From NCBI GenBank assembly GCA_964586785.1, contig CAZPHS010000013.1, positions 1-47,172 of the forward strand: a DNA stretch of 47,172 bases, given 5' to 3'. This DNA comes from SZUA-584 sp041656035. GTDB taxonomy: Bacteria; Bacillota; Clostridia; Christensenellales; SZUA-584. Under the pieces are notes generated by a model, which was not told the origin of the DNA, ran no database searches, and worked only from the letters and a program-made list of their open reading frames with translations. A program made the translations under genes and the position numbers. Below, one piece after another: positions 1-6,769 of this stretch (its first letter is position 1; each line of letters opens with the position of its first letter).

Positions 1-65
1 TCAATCGGTAGAGCAGCTGATTTGTAATCAGCAGGTTGCGGGTTCAAGTCCCATCATCAGCTCCA
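1..65 (+). tRNA. tRNA-Thr (anticodon TGT), 5' end cut by window
   Basis: The window begins inside the D-arm. The anticodon stem GCTGA/TCAGC encloses loop TTTGTAA, giving anticodon TGT (threonine, ACA codon). The T-loop is TTCAAGT, and the encoded CCA lies at 63-65. About a dozen 5' bases (acceptor strand and start of the D-arm) lie outside the window. It is the first of three tightly spaced tRNA genes that are probably co-transcribed. Confidence 0.93.
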
Positions 66-68
66 TGC

Positions 69-153
69 GGAGGGATTCCCGAGCGGCCAAAGGGAGCAGA
101 CTGTAAATCTGTTGTCAACGACTTCGGTGGTTCGAATCCACCTCCCTCCACCA
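69..153 (+). tRNA. tRNA-Tyr (anticodon GTA)
   Basis: The acceptor strands GGAGGGA (69-75) and TCCCTCC (143-149) pair perfectly. The anticodon loop CTGTAAA gives anticodon GTA. A long variable arm makes it a class II tRNA, as expected for bacterial tRNA-Tyr. The T-stem GGTGG/CCACC encloses TTCGAAT, and CCA is encoded at 151-153. It starts three bases after the tRNA-Thr CCA. Confidence 0.96.
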
Positions 154-171
154 CTGCTTTTTAAAAAATTC

Positions 172-258
172 GCGAGAATGGCGGAATTGGCAGACGCGCT
201 GGATTCAGGTTCCAGTGGAGTTAAACCCGTGCAGGTTCAAGTCCTGTTTCTCGCACCA
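172..258 (+). tRNA. tRNA-Leu (anticodon CAG)
   Basis: The acceptor strands GCGAGAA (172-178) and TTCTCGC (248-254) pair fully. Anticodon stem CTGGA/TCCAG encloses loop TTCAGGT, giving anticodon CAG. It has the long variable arm expected of a leucine tRNA, and CCA is encoded at 256-258. It is the last tRNA of the cluster and lies just upstream of an AT-rich gene. tRNA 3' ends are common insertion points for foreign DNA, but I found no duplicated 3'-end att sequence downstream. Confidence 0.96.
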
Positions 259-265
259 AACGACG

Positions 266-308
266 AAACCTGTCGAAAAGTTGAAATTGCTTTTAAGGCA
301 GGTTTTTG
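266..308 (+). terminator. Probable intrinsic terminator of the tRNA cluster
   Basis: The outer stem AAACCTG/CAGGTTT and inner stem AAAAG/CTTTT form an interrupted hairpin that ends in a short T run (GGTTTTTG). It sits just after tRNA-Leu and before the methyltransferase gene, so it probably ends the tRNA transcript. Confidence 0.6.
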
Positions 309-315
309 CTATAAT
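288..315 (+). promoter_or_regulatory. Candidate sigma-A promoter for the methyltransferase
   Basis: TTGCTT (288-293) and a perfect TATAAT (310-315) are separated by 16 bp. The pair overlaps the 3' half of the tRNA terminator hairpin and lies about 40 bp before the TTG start at 357, so the downstream gene may be transcribed separately from the tRNAs. Confidence 0.5.
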
Positions 316-356
316 CCGATTGCGAATAGTATTTATATAATGTAAAGGAAGTAAGA

Positions 357-1181
357 TTGTTGAATAGAAACTATAATGACGATTTATTTGCAAGTATATA
401 TGATAATTGTCCTTTTTGGTCTTCTCATTTTGCAAATACTTTACTTAATCAAATTGAATATAAGAAAAATACGATCGCATTAGATGTCGGAACTGGAACA
501 GGCTTCCCATCTATCGAAATTGCCGAACGTTTAGGTAGCACTTCTACTGTATATGCTGTTGATACATGGGATGCGGCATTAAAAAGAGCTAAGATAAAAG
601 CTGAACAACTGGATGTGAAAAATGTTGTTTTTCAAAATGAATCAGTCCTTAATTTAACATTTAACAATAATATGTTTGATTTAATAACATCTAATAACTG
701 TTTAAACAATGTATCCGAGTATACAAAAGCACTAAAAGAGTGTTACAGAGTTTTAAAACCTGGTGGTAAATTAGTTCAGGTTTTCAACTTGCCGGATTCA
801 CTAAAAGAATTCTATAATATCTTTCGCATATTATTGGAAGAGAAAGAAATGAAAAAAGAGATAGCGTTACTTGAATTACACATCTTTGAAAAACGTAAAA
901 CCACTAAGTTCACGCAAGAAGCAACTGAAAAACAAGGTTACAAGATATTAAATGCCTCAGAAAATTATTTTATGTGGCCTTTTTTTAACGGAACATGTTT
1001 TTTGAACTATTCATTTGTCAAATTAGCTTTTCTTTCAAGCTGGCAAGATATTGTTCCCAAAGAACAGTTAGGCACTTTCTGGTTGGAACTTGAAAACAGA
1101 TTGAATATATATTCCCAAGAAAATAACGGATTTAAATTAAAGATTCCTTATTCTTGTGTTGTAGCTGAAAAATTAACGTAA
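357..1181 (+). CDS. Class I SAM-dependent methyltransferase, probably acquired
   Basis: The 274-aa protein has a Rossmann-type AdoMet-binding fold. Motif I DVGTGTGF lies at residues 43-50, an acidic motif II residue (VDTW) near 69, and the post-I loop LKPGGKL at 133-139, as in UbiE-like methyltransferases. The C-terminal 120 residues are not recognised, and neither is the substrate (small molecule, lipid or antibiotic-like compound). The start is TTG, preceded by AAGGAAG; a second TTG follows immediately and could be used instead. The gene is conspicuously more AT-rich than everything to its right and has many AAA/AAT codons. It stands alone after a tRNA cluster, which suggests horizontal acquisition. 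No integrase or phage gene accompanies it. Confidence 0.85.
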   Translation: MLNRNYNDDLFASIYDNCPFWSSHFANTLLNQIEYKKNTIALDVGTGTGFPSIEIAERLGSTSTVYAVDTWDAALKRAKIKAEQLDVKNVVFQNESVLNLTFNNNMFDLITSNNCLNNVSEYTKALKECYRVLKPGGKLVQVFNLPDSLKEFYNIFRILLEEKEMKKEIALLELHIFEKRKTTKFTQEATEKQGYKILNASENYFMWPFFNGTCFLNYSFVKLAFLSSWQDIVPKEQLGTFWLELENRLNIYSQENNGFKLKIPYSCVVAEKLT

Positions 1182-1327
1182 CGCAAAATAAGCATTTCCA
1201 CCATTTTTGTAGGGCGTCTATTTCATAGTACCCTGCCATGTCGTAACAAAGACGCGCTTCGCTCGTTTTCCGGGCGGGGCGTTGCTCTTTTTTCCCGAAA
1301 ACCGCCAGCCTTGCCGCGCGGGAGCAT

Positions 1328-1349
1328 AAAAAAACCCCGATATACGGGG
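1328..1349 (-). terminator. Intrinsic terminator of the sigma-factor operon
   Basis: On the minus strand a 5-bp GC stem (CCCCG/CGGGG) with a 5-nt loop is followed by seven T residues. It lies about 40 bp after the stop codon of the last gene of the ECF sigma operon. The 1182-1386 gap otherwise contains only GC-rich non-coding sequence with no recognisable gene. Confidence 0.85.
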
Positions 1350-1386
1350 CGAATTAAAACTTTGTTATGAAAATATTAAACGCGCT

Positions 1387-1683
1387 TTATATCAGCCATA
1401 ATTCATTCTCCAAAGCAATTTGGACGGCGGCCATGACAATTGCGAAAAAGGTAAGCGTAATAATTATTACCACAGAGCAGGCGCTGTACTTGACTTGCCC
1501 CTCTTTATTGCGCACATAAGCGATTATAACTTCGATTCCCAAAAGAATCAGTATCAGCGGCCAAAGCGAAGCAATCAATCGAAATGTCACGGAAGGGATT
1601 GCTAGGCGAATCATAAAAAGAAATCCGAAAACAATCATTGACACCCCGGCGGTTAATGTTCCCACTTTGCGATTTTTAGTCAT
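1387..1683 (-). CDS. Small membrane protein, LiaI/LiaF-like transmembrane domain
   Basis: The 98-aa protein has three predicted membrane segments (about residues 10-30, 36-56 and 70-92). The first part, with GTLTAGV and a WPLILILLGIE motif, resembles the short LiaI-LiaF-like (DUF5668) membrane modules found in Firmicute envelope-stress loci. It is the last gene of a four-gene operon and overlaps the preceding gene by 8 nt, so it is probably translationally coupled. By context it may take part in sensing or tuning the upstream sigma/anti-sigma pair. No catalytic residues are visible and the exact role is unknown. Confidence 0.7.
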   Translation of the reverse strand: MTKNRKVGTLTAGVSMIVFGFLFMIRLAIPSVTFRLIASLWPLILILLGIEVIIAYVRNKEGQVKYSACSVVIIITLTFFAIVMAAVQIALENELWLI

Positions 1684-2200
1684 GTTTTTTCAACTCCTTT
1701 TTCTTGCCGGCAATTAATTTAACACCTATTATAATAATAACGGCGCTTATAAATATTTGCGGAATGGTATGTACGATGCTTGAGAGCATATTTGCGATTT
1801 CCGGCTGTAGAACATAGTAAAGTTTAGACACAGTATTGCTCAGTATAAGGTGAACCCCAAAATACAAAAGCAGTATCCCCAAATAAATACCGCCGCGACC
1901 GGCAAGCCTTGAATTAATATTTGAGAAATTTTCCGTTGCTATAAGACAGCGATCTTCAATTTCGGCAAAACGCGTATCGTCCGTCCACGCAATATTTATA
2001 CTGCCAAAGAAGGAATAGAACCATAAAACGGGCAGTACATACAAAAGCGCTCCAATCCCCAGCCAAGAGGAAAGCAGTATTATAAGAAAAAACAAAGACA
2101 TAACAGAAACACCGTGTTTCATAAATCCCATAAACATATGCCCCGCGCCCGGTATCAGAGAAAAAAGTACGGTTAAGAGTTTATTTCGCTTTCTTGTCAT
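1676..2200 (-). CDS. Multi-pass membrane protein of the ECF sigma operon
   Basis: The 174-aa protein is basic at the N-terminus (MTRKRNK), followed by LFSLIPGAGHMFMG. This Gly-rich hairpin motif resembles TM2-domain-like and DUF6677-type small membrane proteins. About four hydrophobic segments follow, with a soluble stretch at roughly residues 70-105 (FAEIEDRC) and a Lys-rich tail. It overlaps the anti-sigma gene by 20 nt and the downstream gene by 8 nt, which ties it to the sigma/anti-sigma unit. I do not recognise a specific family with certainty. A role in envelope sensing is inferred only from context. Confidence 0.65.
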   Translation of the reverse strand: MTRKRNKLLTVLFSLIPGAGHMFMGFMKHGVSVMSLFFLIILLSSWLGIGALLYVLPVLWFYSFFGSINIAWTDDTRFAEIEDRCLIATENFSNINSRLAGRGGIYLGILLLYFGVHLILSNTVSKLYYVLQPEIANMLSSIVHTIPQIFISAVIIIIGVKLIAGKKKELKKHD

Positions 2201-2630
2201 TTTTAAAAACCTCCATATTAAGTATTTGCTGTGAAAAATGCCGCAGATGAGTATTTATATTTTCAGCCATAGAAAAATCGGGCGACTCAATCATTTCTAT
2301 AGCGTTTCTGGGCTTTGCCAGTGTGTTTAAAGCGCCTGAAAAAAACAAGCAAAGAGCTCCGCAGGCGGCAAGCGCAACGCGGAAAGAGTAGTGCAGCAGC
2401 TCTTTTTTGTCTTTATTAAGCCGAACAGTTTTGTTAAGCACCTCTTCGTCAAATCCGGCGGGAACAAGAACAGCCTGTTTTGTTTCTATCGCTTCCGCGA
2501 ATGCGAGAGCGCATCTTTCGCATACCGCCATATGCTCCATGGCTGCCGTCATTTCATAACGATTTAAAACACCGTTTGAAAAATCATGCAGCATTGTTTG
2601 CGTGATATGAACATTCTCAGGTTTCTTCAT
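2181..2630 (-). CDS. Zinc-finger anti-sigma factor (membrane-anchored)
   Basis: The 149-aa protein carries the ZAS signature H-x3-C-x2-C at H33, C37 and C40 (HMAVCERC), typical of anti-sigma factors that bind an ECF sigma factor in the cytoplasm. One hydrophobic segment near residues 86-102 should anchor it, leaving a short C-terminal extracytoplasmic part of about 45 residues. It overlaps the 3' end of the sigma gene by 14 nt, the usual sigma/anti-sigma arrangement. It probably holds the sigma factor inactive until an envelope signal arrives. The signal is unknown. The short outer domain leaves open whether sensing is by proteolysis or by the two downstream membrane proteins. Confidence 0.85.
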   Translation of the reverse strand: MKKPENVHITQTMLHDFSNGVLNRYEMTAAMEHMAVCERCALAFAEAIETKQAVLVPAGFDEEVLNKTVRLNKDKKELLHYSFRVALAACGALCLFFSGALNTLAKPRNAIEMIESPDFSMAENINTHLRHFSQQILNMEVFKNDKKAK

Positions 2631-3141
2631 TTTGCCGTTCCTCCCCCCACAATACTTTTAATAGCTTTTTAGCGCGGTAGAGCCTTGTTTCCAAAGTTCT
2701 AAGATTTTGTCCCGTTTCCGCGGCCAATTGCGAAAGCTTTTTTCCTTCGCAAAAATAACATAGCGCCACGCTTTTATACGGCTCTTTCAATCGCCCGCAC
2801 AGTTTTCGCACATAACCCTTAGAGGTTTCAATTTCCACGCGTTCCTCCAAGGTCTCTCCTGTATCCGCGAAAAGCCGCATATCCTCGCAGGGCATGTGCA
2901 AGTTGCGCCGCGTCCGGCTTTTTAAGTAATCCCTGCATTTGTTCACGGCGATGGTTGTAAGCCAGGCCTTAGGGCTTTCTCCGTCAAACCGGTGAAAATT
3001 CCGGTAGGCGGACAAAAACGTTTCCTGCGCTAAATCCTCGGCGTCAAAATAGTTCGTTGTCACGGTCAGGCAAATGGCGATAATCAGGCTTTTATACTCT
3101 GCTACGTAGCGTTCAAACTGCTGCTGTGCCTTGATATACAT
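2617..3141 (-). CDS. ECF-type RNA polymerase sigma factor
   Basis: The 174-aa protein has region 2 (FDAEDLAQETFLSAYRNF, then the -10-binding part AWLTTIAVNKCRDYLKS) and region 4 with a helix-turn-helix (LSQLAAETGQNLRTLETRLYRAKKLL). There is no region 1 or 3, which is diagnostic of ECF sigma factors. I chose the ATG at 3141 because AAAGG lies 6 nt before it; an ATG two codons upstream (3147) lies only directly beside AAAGG. A weak TTGAAG...CGTC pair at about 3173-3197 might be a self-recognised promoter, but the spacing is short. It heads a four-gene operon that includes its anti-sigma factor. Confidence 0.93.
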   Translation of the reverse strand: MYIKAQQQFERYVAEYKSLIIAICLTVTTNYFDAEDLAQETFLSAYRNFHRFDGESPKAWLTTIAVNKCRDYLKSRTRRNLHMPCEDMRLFADTGETLEERVEIETSKGYVRKLCGRLKEPYKSVALCYFCEGKKLSQLAAETGQNLRTLETRLYRAKKLLKVLWGEERQNEET

Positions 3142-3329
3142 CACCATCCTTTGTATCCCTTATTATTAAAACGACGCGCAGCGAAAAATCACTTCAACTT
3201 TACTTAAAATTATAACAAAAAAATATGCAAGCCGTAAGGCAAGCCTCTCCCCCGCTTAATTTTACGGAATAATAGCCTTTAAAACCGAGCACCATAAAAA
3301 TAACGAAAAAAGAGAACGGAGATAAGCGA

Positions 3330-4808
3330 TTGAAAGTCTTATTGGTGTATCCCGAATTTCCCGACACTTTCTGGAGTCTTAAGTACGCTATAAGATTTAT
3401 ATCAAAAAAATCCGCGTATCCGCCTTTGGGGCTTTTAACCGTAGCCGCGATGCTACCGCAAAACTGGCATAAAAAGCTTATTGACATGAATGTCAAAAGG
3501 CTTAAAAACAGCCATATAAAATGGGCTGACATTGTTTTTATAGGCGCGATGTCGCTTCAATACGAACCGGCAAAGCGTGTAGTGCAAAGATGCAAGAAAG
3601 CGGGCGTGCGCGTCGTCGCCGGAGGTCCTTTATTTACCGCGTTGCCGGATAAATTCGAGGATATAGATTATCTTGTGCTCGATGAAGCGGAAGTTACGCT
3701 TCCCAAGTTTCTCGATCATTTTTCGCGGGGCAATCCAGAGCGTATATATACGTCCAAAGAACGTCCCGGGCTTGAGAGAACCCCTCTCCCGCTTTGGGAA
3801 CTGATAGACAAAAAACAATACTCGTCCATGAATATACAATATTCCAGAGGGTGTCCTTTTAACTGCGAATTCTGCGAAATCACGGTGCTTTATGGCCATA
3901 AGCCGCGCTTAAAATCCGCAAAACAGGTAGTGGCGGAGCTTGAGTCTTTGTATACGGCGGGATGGAGAGGAAGCGTATTCTTTGTTGACGATAACTTTAT
4001 AGGCAATAAGGAAGTTCTAAAGAATGATGTTCTGCCCGCGATGATTAAATGGTCGGAGGAAAAATCATATCCTTTCACTTTTCACACCGAAGCCTCTATA
4101 AACATGGCGGACGACGAGCGGCTTATAGACATGATGGTATCCGCCGGATTTGATACGGTTTTCATAGGCATAGAAACTCCCAATCAGGAAAGCCTTACGG
4201 AATGCGGCAAGCATCAGAACAAAAACCGTGATTTATTAAGCTGCGTCGATTTTATACAAAGGCATGGGCTTCAGGTGCAGGGCGGCTTTATATTGGGTTT
4301 TGACAGCGACCCCGATACGATATTTGATACGCTGATTAAGTTTATACAAAGCAGCGGCATAGTCGTGGCTATGGTAGGCTTATTAAACGCGCCGCGAGGC
4401 ACAAGGCTTTTCCAAAGGCTTTGTAACGAAAACAGAATAACGTCGGATATTACCGGAAACAATACCGATTTTTCCATGAACTTTATACCAAGGATGGACT
4501 TTAATAAGCTTACCGAAGGATACAGAAAAGTGGTTAATACCATTTATTCGCCTAAAAATTATTACAAGCGCGTTAAAGACTTTTTAAGCAAGGACGCGGG
4601 TATTAAACATTGCGGCGCCATAGAGGCGAACGGTGTAACGGCTTTTATAAAATCAATTTTTAAACTTGGCATTTTAGGCAAGGAAAGGCGTTACTACTGG
4701 AAACTTGTTTTAAGCACGCTTTTTAATAAGCCTTCTTTAGTTCCGGCGGCGGTTACTTTCGCCATATGCGGATATCATTTTCGAAAAATATACGGATTGC
4801 GGCTTTAG
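3330..4808 (+). CDS. B12-binding-domain radical SAM protein (DUF4070 type)
   Basis: This is a 492-aa enzyme. The N-terminal 130 residues form a cobalamin-binding-like Rossmann domain (VVAGGPLFTALPD, LDEAEVTLP) that appears to lack the classic base-off DxHxxG motif. The radical SAM core carries CxxxCxxC at C175, C179 and C182 (RGCPFNCEFC) and a GGFILGFD strand. The C-terminal extension resembles DUF4070. Relatives include B12-dependent methylases such as the hopanoid methylases, but the substrate here is unknown. The start is TTG, preceded by ACGGAG, in agreement with the conserved MKVLLVYPE beginning. It is monocistronic and convergent with the Gre-like gene, with a shared hairpin terminator between them. 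Confidence 0.88.
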   Translation: MKVLLVYPEFPDTFWSLKYAIRFISKKSAYPPLGLLTVAAMLPQNWHKKLIDMNVKRLKNSHIKWADIVFIGAMSLQYEPAKRVVQRCKKAGVRVVAGGPLFTALPDKFEDIDYLVLDEAEVTLPKFLDHFSRGNPERIYTSKERPGLERTPLPLWELIDKKQYSSMNIQYSRGCPFNCEFCEITVLYGHKPRLKSAKQVVAELESLYTAGWRGSVFFVDDNFIGNKEVLKNDVLPAMIKWSEEKSYPFTFHTEASINMADDERLIDMMVSAGFDTVFIGIETPNQESLTECGKHQNKNRDLLSCVDFIQRHGLQVQGGFILGFDSDPDTIFDTLIKFIQSSGIVVAMVGLLNAPRGTRLFQRLCNENRITSDITGNNTDFSMNFIPRMDFNKLTEGYRKVVNTIYSPKNYYKRVKDFLSKDAGIKHCGAIEANGVTAFIKSIFKLGILGKERRYYWKLVLSTLFNKPSLVPAAVTFAICGYHFRKIYGLRL

Positions 4809-4827
4809 CTTTATGCTATAAAATAAT

Positions 4828-4871
4828 AAAGTATTGCTTAAAAGCTTTGAGCGGCTTTCGGGCAATACTTT
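4828..4871 (-). terminator. Hairpin terminator between convergent genes
   Basis: Perfect 10-bp arms AAAGTATTGC (4828-4837) and GCAATACTTT (4862-4871) enclose an inner AAAGC/GCTTT stem. Read on the minus strand the hairpin is followed by a T-rich tract (TTTATTATTTTAT), which suits termination of the Gre-like gene. On the plus strand only TTT follows, so any effect on the radical SAM transcript would be weaker. Confidence 0.65.
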
Positions 4872-4902
4872 GACACAAACAATAAAATATACGTTCAAAC
4901 AT

Positions 4903-5274
4903 TCAGCGTTTTACATCAATAATTTTAATTTTCGTCGGGTTGCCGTTAATTTCCCAGTCGACTGTATCTTGCTTGCGAAAGCCGAGTATGGCCGTGCCTA
5001 TCGGTGAAAGCACAGATATTTTGTTTTCGGATACGTCGGCGTCGTCCGGATAAACAAGAGTTACGGTTTCATCCATATCGTCTATACGCAAAAGAACCGT
5101 TGAATTCATGGTAACCACATCGGCGGGCAGTTCGCTTTCCGCAACGGTCTGCGCTATAAGCAGCTCGCCTTCAAGCTTTTTAACGTAGTCTTTACCGTCA
5201 ACATCCTGTGAGACGATATCGTTTATCAACGCAAGCAGCTTTGTCTTATCTTTTTCAGTTATATAAATAGTCAT
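4903..5274 (-). CDS. GreA/GreB C-terminal-domain protein (Rnk-like)
   Basis: The 123-aa protein matches the Rnk/"nucleoside diphosphate kinase regulator" layout: a short helical N-terminal part (residues 1-50) followed by the GreA/GreB C-terminal FKBP-like domain. Visible signatures are TVTLVYPDDADVSENKISVLSP and SPIGTAILGF near residue 90. It is shorter than GreA (about 158 aa) and lacks a full coiled-coil finger, so it is not expected to stimulate transcript cleavage as GreA does. Rnk-type proteins bind RNA polymerase, and their effect here is unknown. AGGAG precedes the ATG. It lies downstream of two more divergent Gre-domain-like genes in the same orientation. Confidence 0.85.
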   Translation of the reverse strand: MTIYITEKDKTKLLALINDIVSQDVDGKDYVKKLEGELLIAQTVAESELPADVVTMNSTVLLRIDDMDETVTLVYPDDADVSENKISVLSPIGTAILGFRKQDTVDWEINGNPTKIKIIDVKR

Positions 5275-5409
5275 ATCCTTCTCCTCTATGGTTCATCCTT
5301 TATCATTCTATGGCCGCAAATCACCGCAAATGCTAAACCTGATAATATAGAATAAATAAAACACTCATGCGCCCGATTATCTTCTTTTGGCATAGTGTTA
5401 AAATAATTC

Positions 5410-5859
5410 TTAATCTATAGGGTATTCTATTTTATTAATCCTGCAGCGCTTTGCAATTCCGTTTTCTTCTATTAAAGCCGTATCGCCGCCGCATTTAAAT
5501 AAAAGTTCTTTGGCGACGGGAGACACGCAATTGCAAAACCGCGGGGATTGAGAATTTTCGCTCCGGTCCTTATAATCCTGCGGCAGCAAAATAACGTATG
5601 CCGCTTTATCCAAAAGCCCGAGGCCTTCGGTATAAACAAAACTGCCTATGGTTACAAACGGGGCTGTGCAAGCGACATCCTCTACAACGGCCTCATCAAG
5701 AAAATCGCCTATTCTGCGGATATAAGAATTAAAAAAATTAAGCATAGACATATACTTGTCATAATCCATAGAATATGGCATTATAATATTAACTTTGCGC
5801 TTGTGAATATCAAGCATATGATCAAGCAGATAATCAAACGCCTTTTTCGATATTATCAA
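5410..5859 (-). CDS. Divergent GreA/Rnk C-domain-like protein, paralog 2
   Basis: With the TTG start chosen here the protein has 149 aa. It aligns along its length with the product of 6008-6472: FDYLLDHMLDIHKRKV against FDYLIKHMLDIHEQKM, then Y-RRIGDFL and PFVTIGS. The second half keeps Gre C-domain features (YVILLPQDY, CVSPVAKELLFKCGGD, RINKIEY). I prefer TTG at 5859 to the ATG at 5958. The TTG-started protein begins where the paralog begins, AGGGGTG precedes it, and the ATG lies between the -35 and -10 boxes of the strong promoter upstream. The ATG start would also add a spurious hydrophobic N-terminus. Function is unknown; binding to RNA polymerase is inferred. Confidence 0.7.
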   Translation of the reverse strand: MIISKKAFDYLLDHMLDIHKRKVNIIMPYSMDYDKYMSMLNFFNSYIRRIGDFLDEAVVEDVACTAPFVTIGSFVYTEGLGLLDKAAYVILLPQDYKDRSENSQSPRFCNCVSPVAKELLFKCGGDTALIEENGIAKRCRINKIEYPID

Positions 5860-5936
5860 GGCTGCACCCCTACCCAATAATATAATTACCACACACGTAA
5901 GCAAAGATAAAAAATGGCCGGATAACTGCAATATTA

Positions 5937-5965
5937 ATTGTACAACAGATGTTATCATATGTCAA
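5937..5965 (-). promoter_or_regulatory. Sigma-A promoter of Gre-like paralog 2
   Basis: On the minus strand TTGACA (5960-5965) and TACAAT (5937-5942) are exactly 17 bp apart. The expected transcript start is near 5930, which places the ATG at 5958 outside the mRNA and supports the TTG start at 5859. Confidence 0.8.
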
Positions 5966-6007
5966 TGATGGATGTGGATGGCATATAATGTATTGCTAAT
6001 AATTAAA

Positions 6008-6472
6008 TTACATATGAATAATAAGGTCATTTAATTCCAGACTGTTTATTTTATAGGCGACGTCTCCAAAGCAATTTAGTTTTACTTTTTCGCCCGCCGT
6101 TTTATAAAGCAGCCTTTCGGCGTCAGCCGAGCCGCCTTTGATAAGAAAAACACCGTTATCCTCAACATTATCAAATTTTGAATCGGTGGGAAGAACGATT
6201 TTGCAAACCATGTCTTCACCCGCGCCCACAGCGCTTAAACGAATATTGCACCCAAAAATAACAAACGGAATACGATCCGGACATTCGCCTACGGCCGCGG
6301 ACCCAAGAAAGTTTTCAATTCTGCTTATATAGCCTTTAACCGTAAGCAGCATTTTCATATATTCGTCATATTCTAAAGAATAGCTGCTGGCTATACGCAT
6401 TTTTTGTTCGTGTATATCAAGCATATGTTTAATAAGGTAATCAAATACGTCCTGACTGACAATAGAACACAT
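6008..6472 (-). CDS. Divergent GreA/Rnk C-domain-like protein, paralog 1
   Basis: The 154-aa protein is homologous to its downstream neighbour (HMLDIH, YSLEYDEYMKML, ISRIENFL, PFVIFG). The C-terminal half has Gre-like spacing (CKIVLPTDSKFDN, ADAERLLYKTAGEKV, YKINSLEL), although the SP(I/V)(A/G) turn conserved in the other two is replaced by GGSADAE. The N-terminal half is helical and distinct from the GreA coiled coil. AAGGAG precedes the ATG. It has its own TTGACA promoter placed much as in the paralog, and the -35 boxes of the two genes are 600 bp apart, as expected after a tandem duplication. Function is unknown; one idea is an RNA-polymerase secondary-channel regulator. Confidence 0.7.
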   Translation of the reverse strand: MCSIVSQDVFDYLIKHMLDIHEQKMRIASSYSLEYDEYMKMLLTVKGYISRIENFLGSAAVGECPDRIPFVIFGCNIRLSAVGAGEDMVCKIVLPTDSKFDNVEDNGVFLIKGGSADAERLLYKTAGEKVKLNCFGDVAYKINSLELNDLIIHM

Positions 6473-6536
6473 TTACTTCTCCTTTTTTGCATCCACAAAA
6501 ACACAAACCGGAAAACAACATATATATACTTAAATA

Positions 6537-6565
6537 ATGTTACATTATCACTGGTATTGTGTCAA
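6537..6565 (-). promoter_or_regulatory. Promoter of Gre-like paralog 1
   Basis: On the minus strand a perfect -35 TTGACA (6560-6565) is followed 17 bp later by TAACAT (6537-6542). The -10 box matches consensus at four of six positions. It lies about 65 bp before the ATG at 6472. Confidence 0.65.
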
Positions 6566-6653
6566 CATAGATGTTTGTAATGATTGCCTCTCCGCGCCGC
6601 GGAAAAGCCGGTTTAGCGGTCAAATATGGTTTTTTATACTTTTGTAACACAAA

Positions 6654-6689
6654 GCACCACTTTTCTTCGCGTGATTAAAAAAGTGGTGC
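6654..6689 (-). terminator. Likely terminator of gap
   Basis: Eleven-bp perfect arms GCACCACTTTT and AAAAGTGGTGC flank a 14-nt loop, about 80 bp after the gap stop codon. On the minus strand the hairpin is followed by TTTGTGTT, a modest T-rich tail. The rest of the 6473-6769 gap holds only the paralog-1 promoter and no further coding potential that I can see. Confidence 0.55.
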
Positions 6690-6769
6690 GTTAATGTCCG
6701 CCTTATCATCAGCGGCTGCCGATAATATTTTTCGGGAACGTTTTGGCCGATACCCTTTATACTAAAGGT

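Noticed and set aside
1..1386. Integrated mobile element at the tRNA-Leu 3' end
   Set aside because: No integrase, no direct repeat of the tRNA 3' end, and only one foreign-looking gene.
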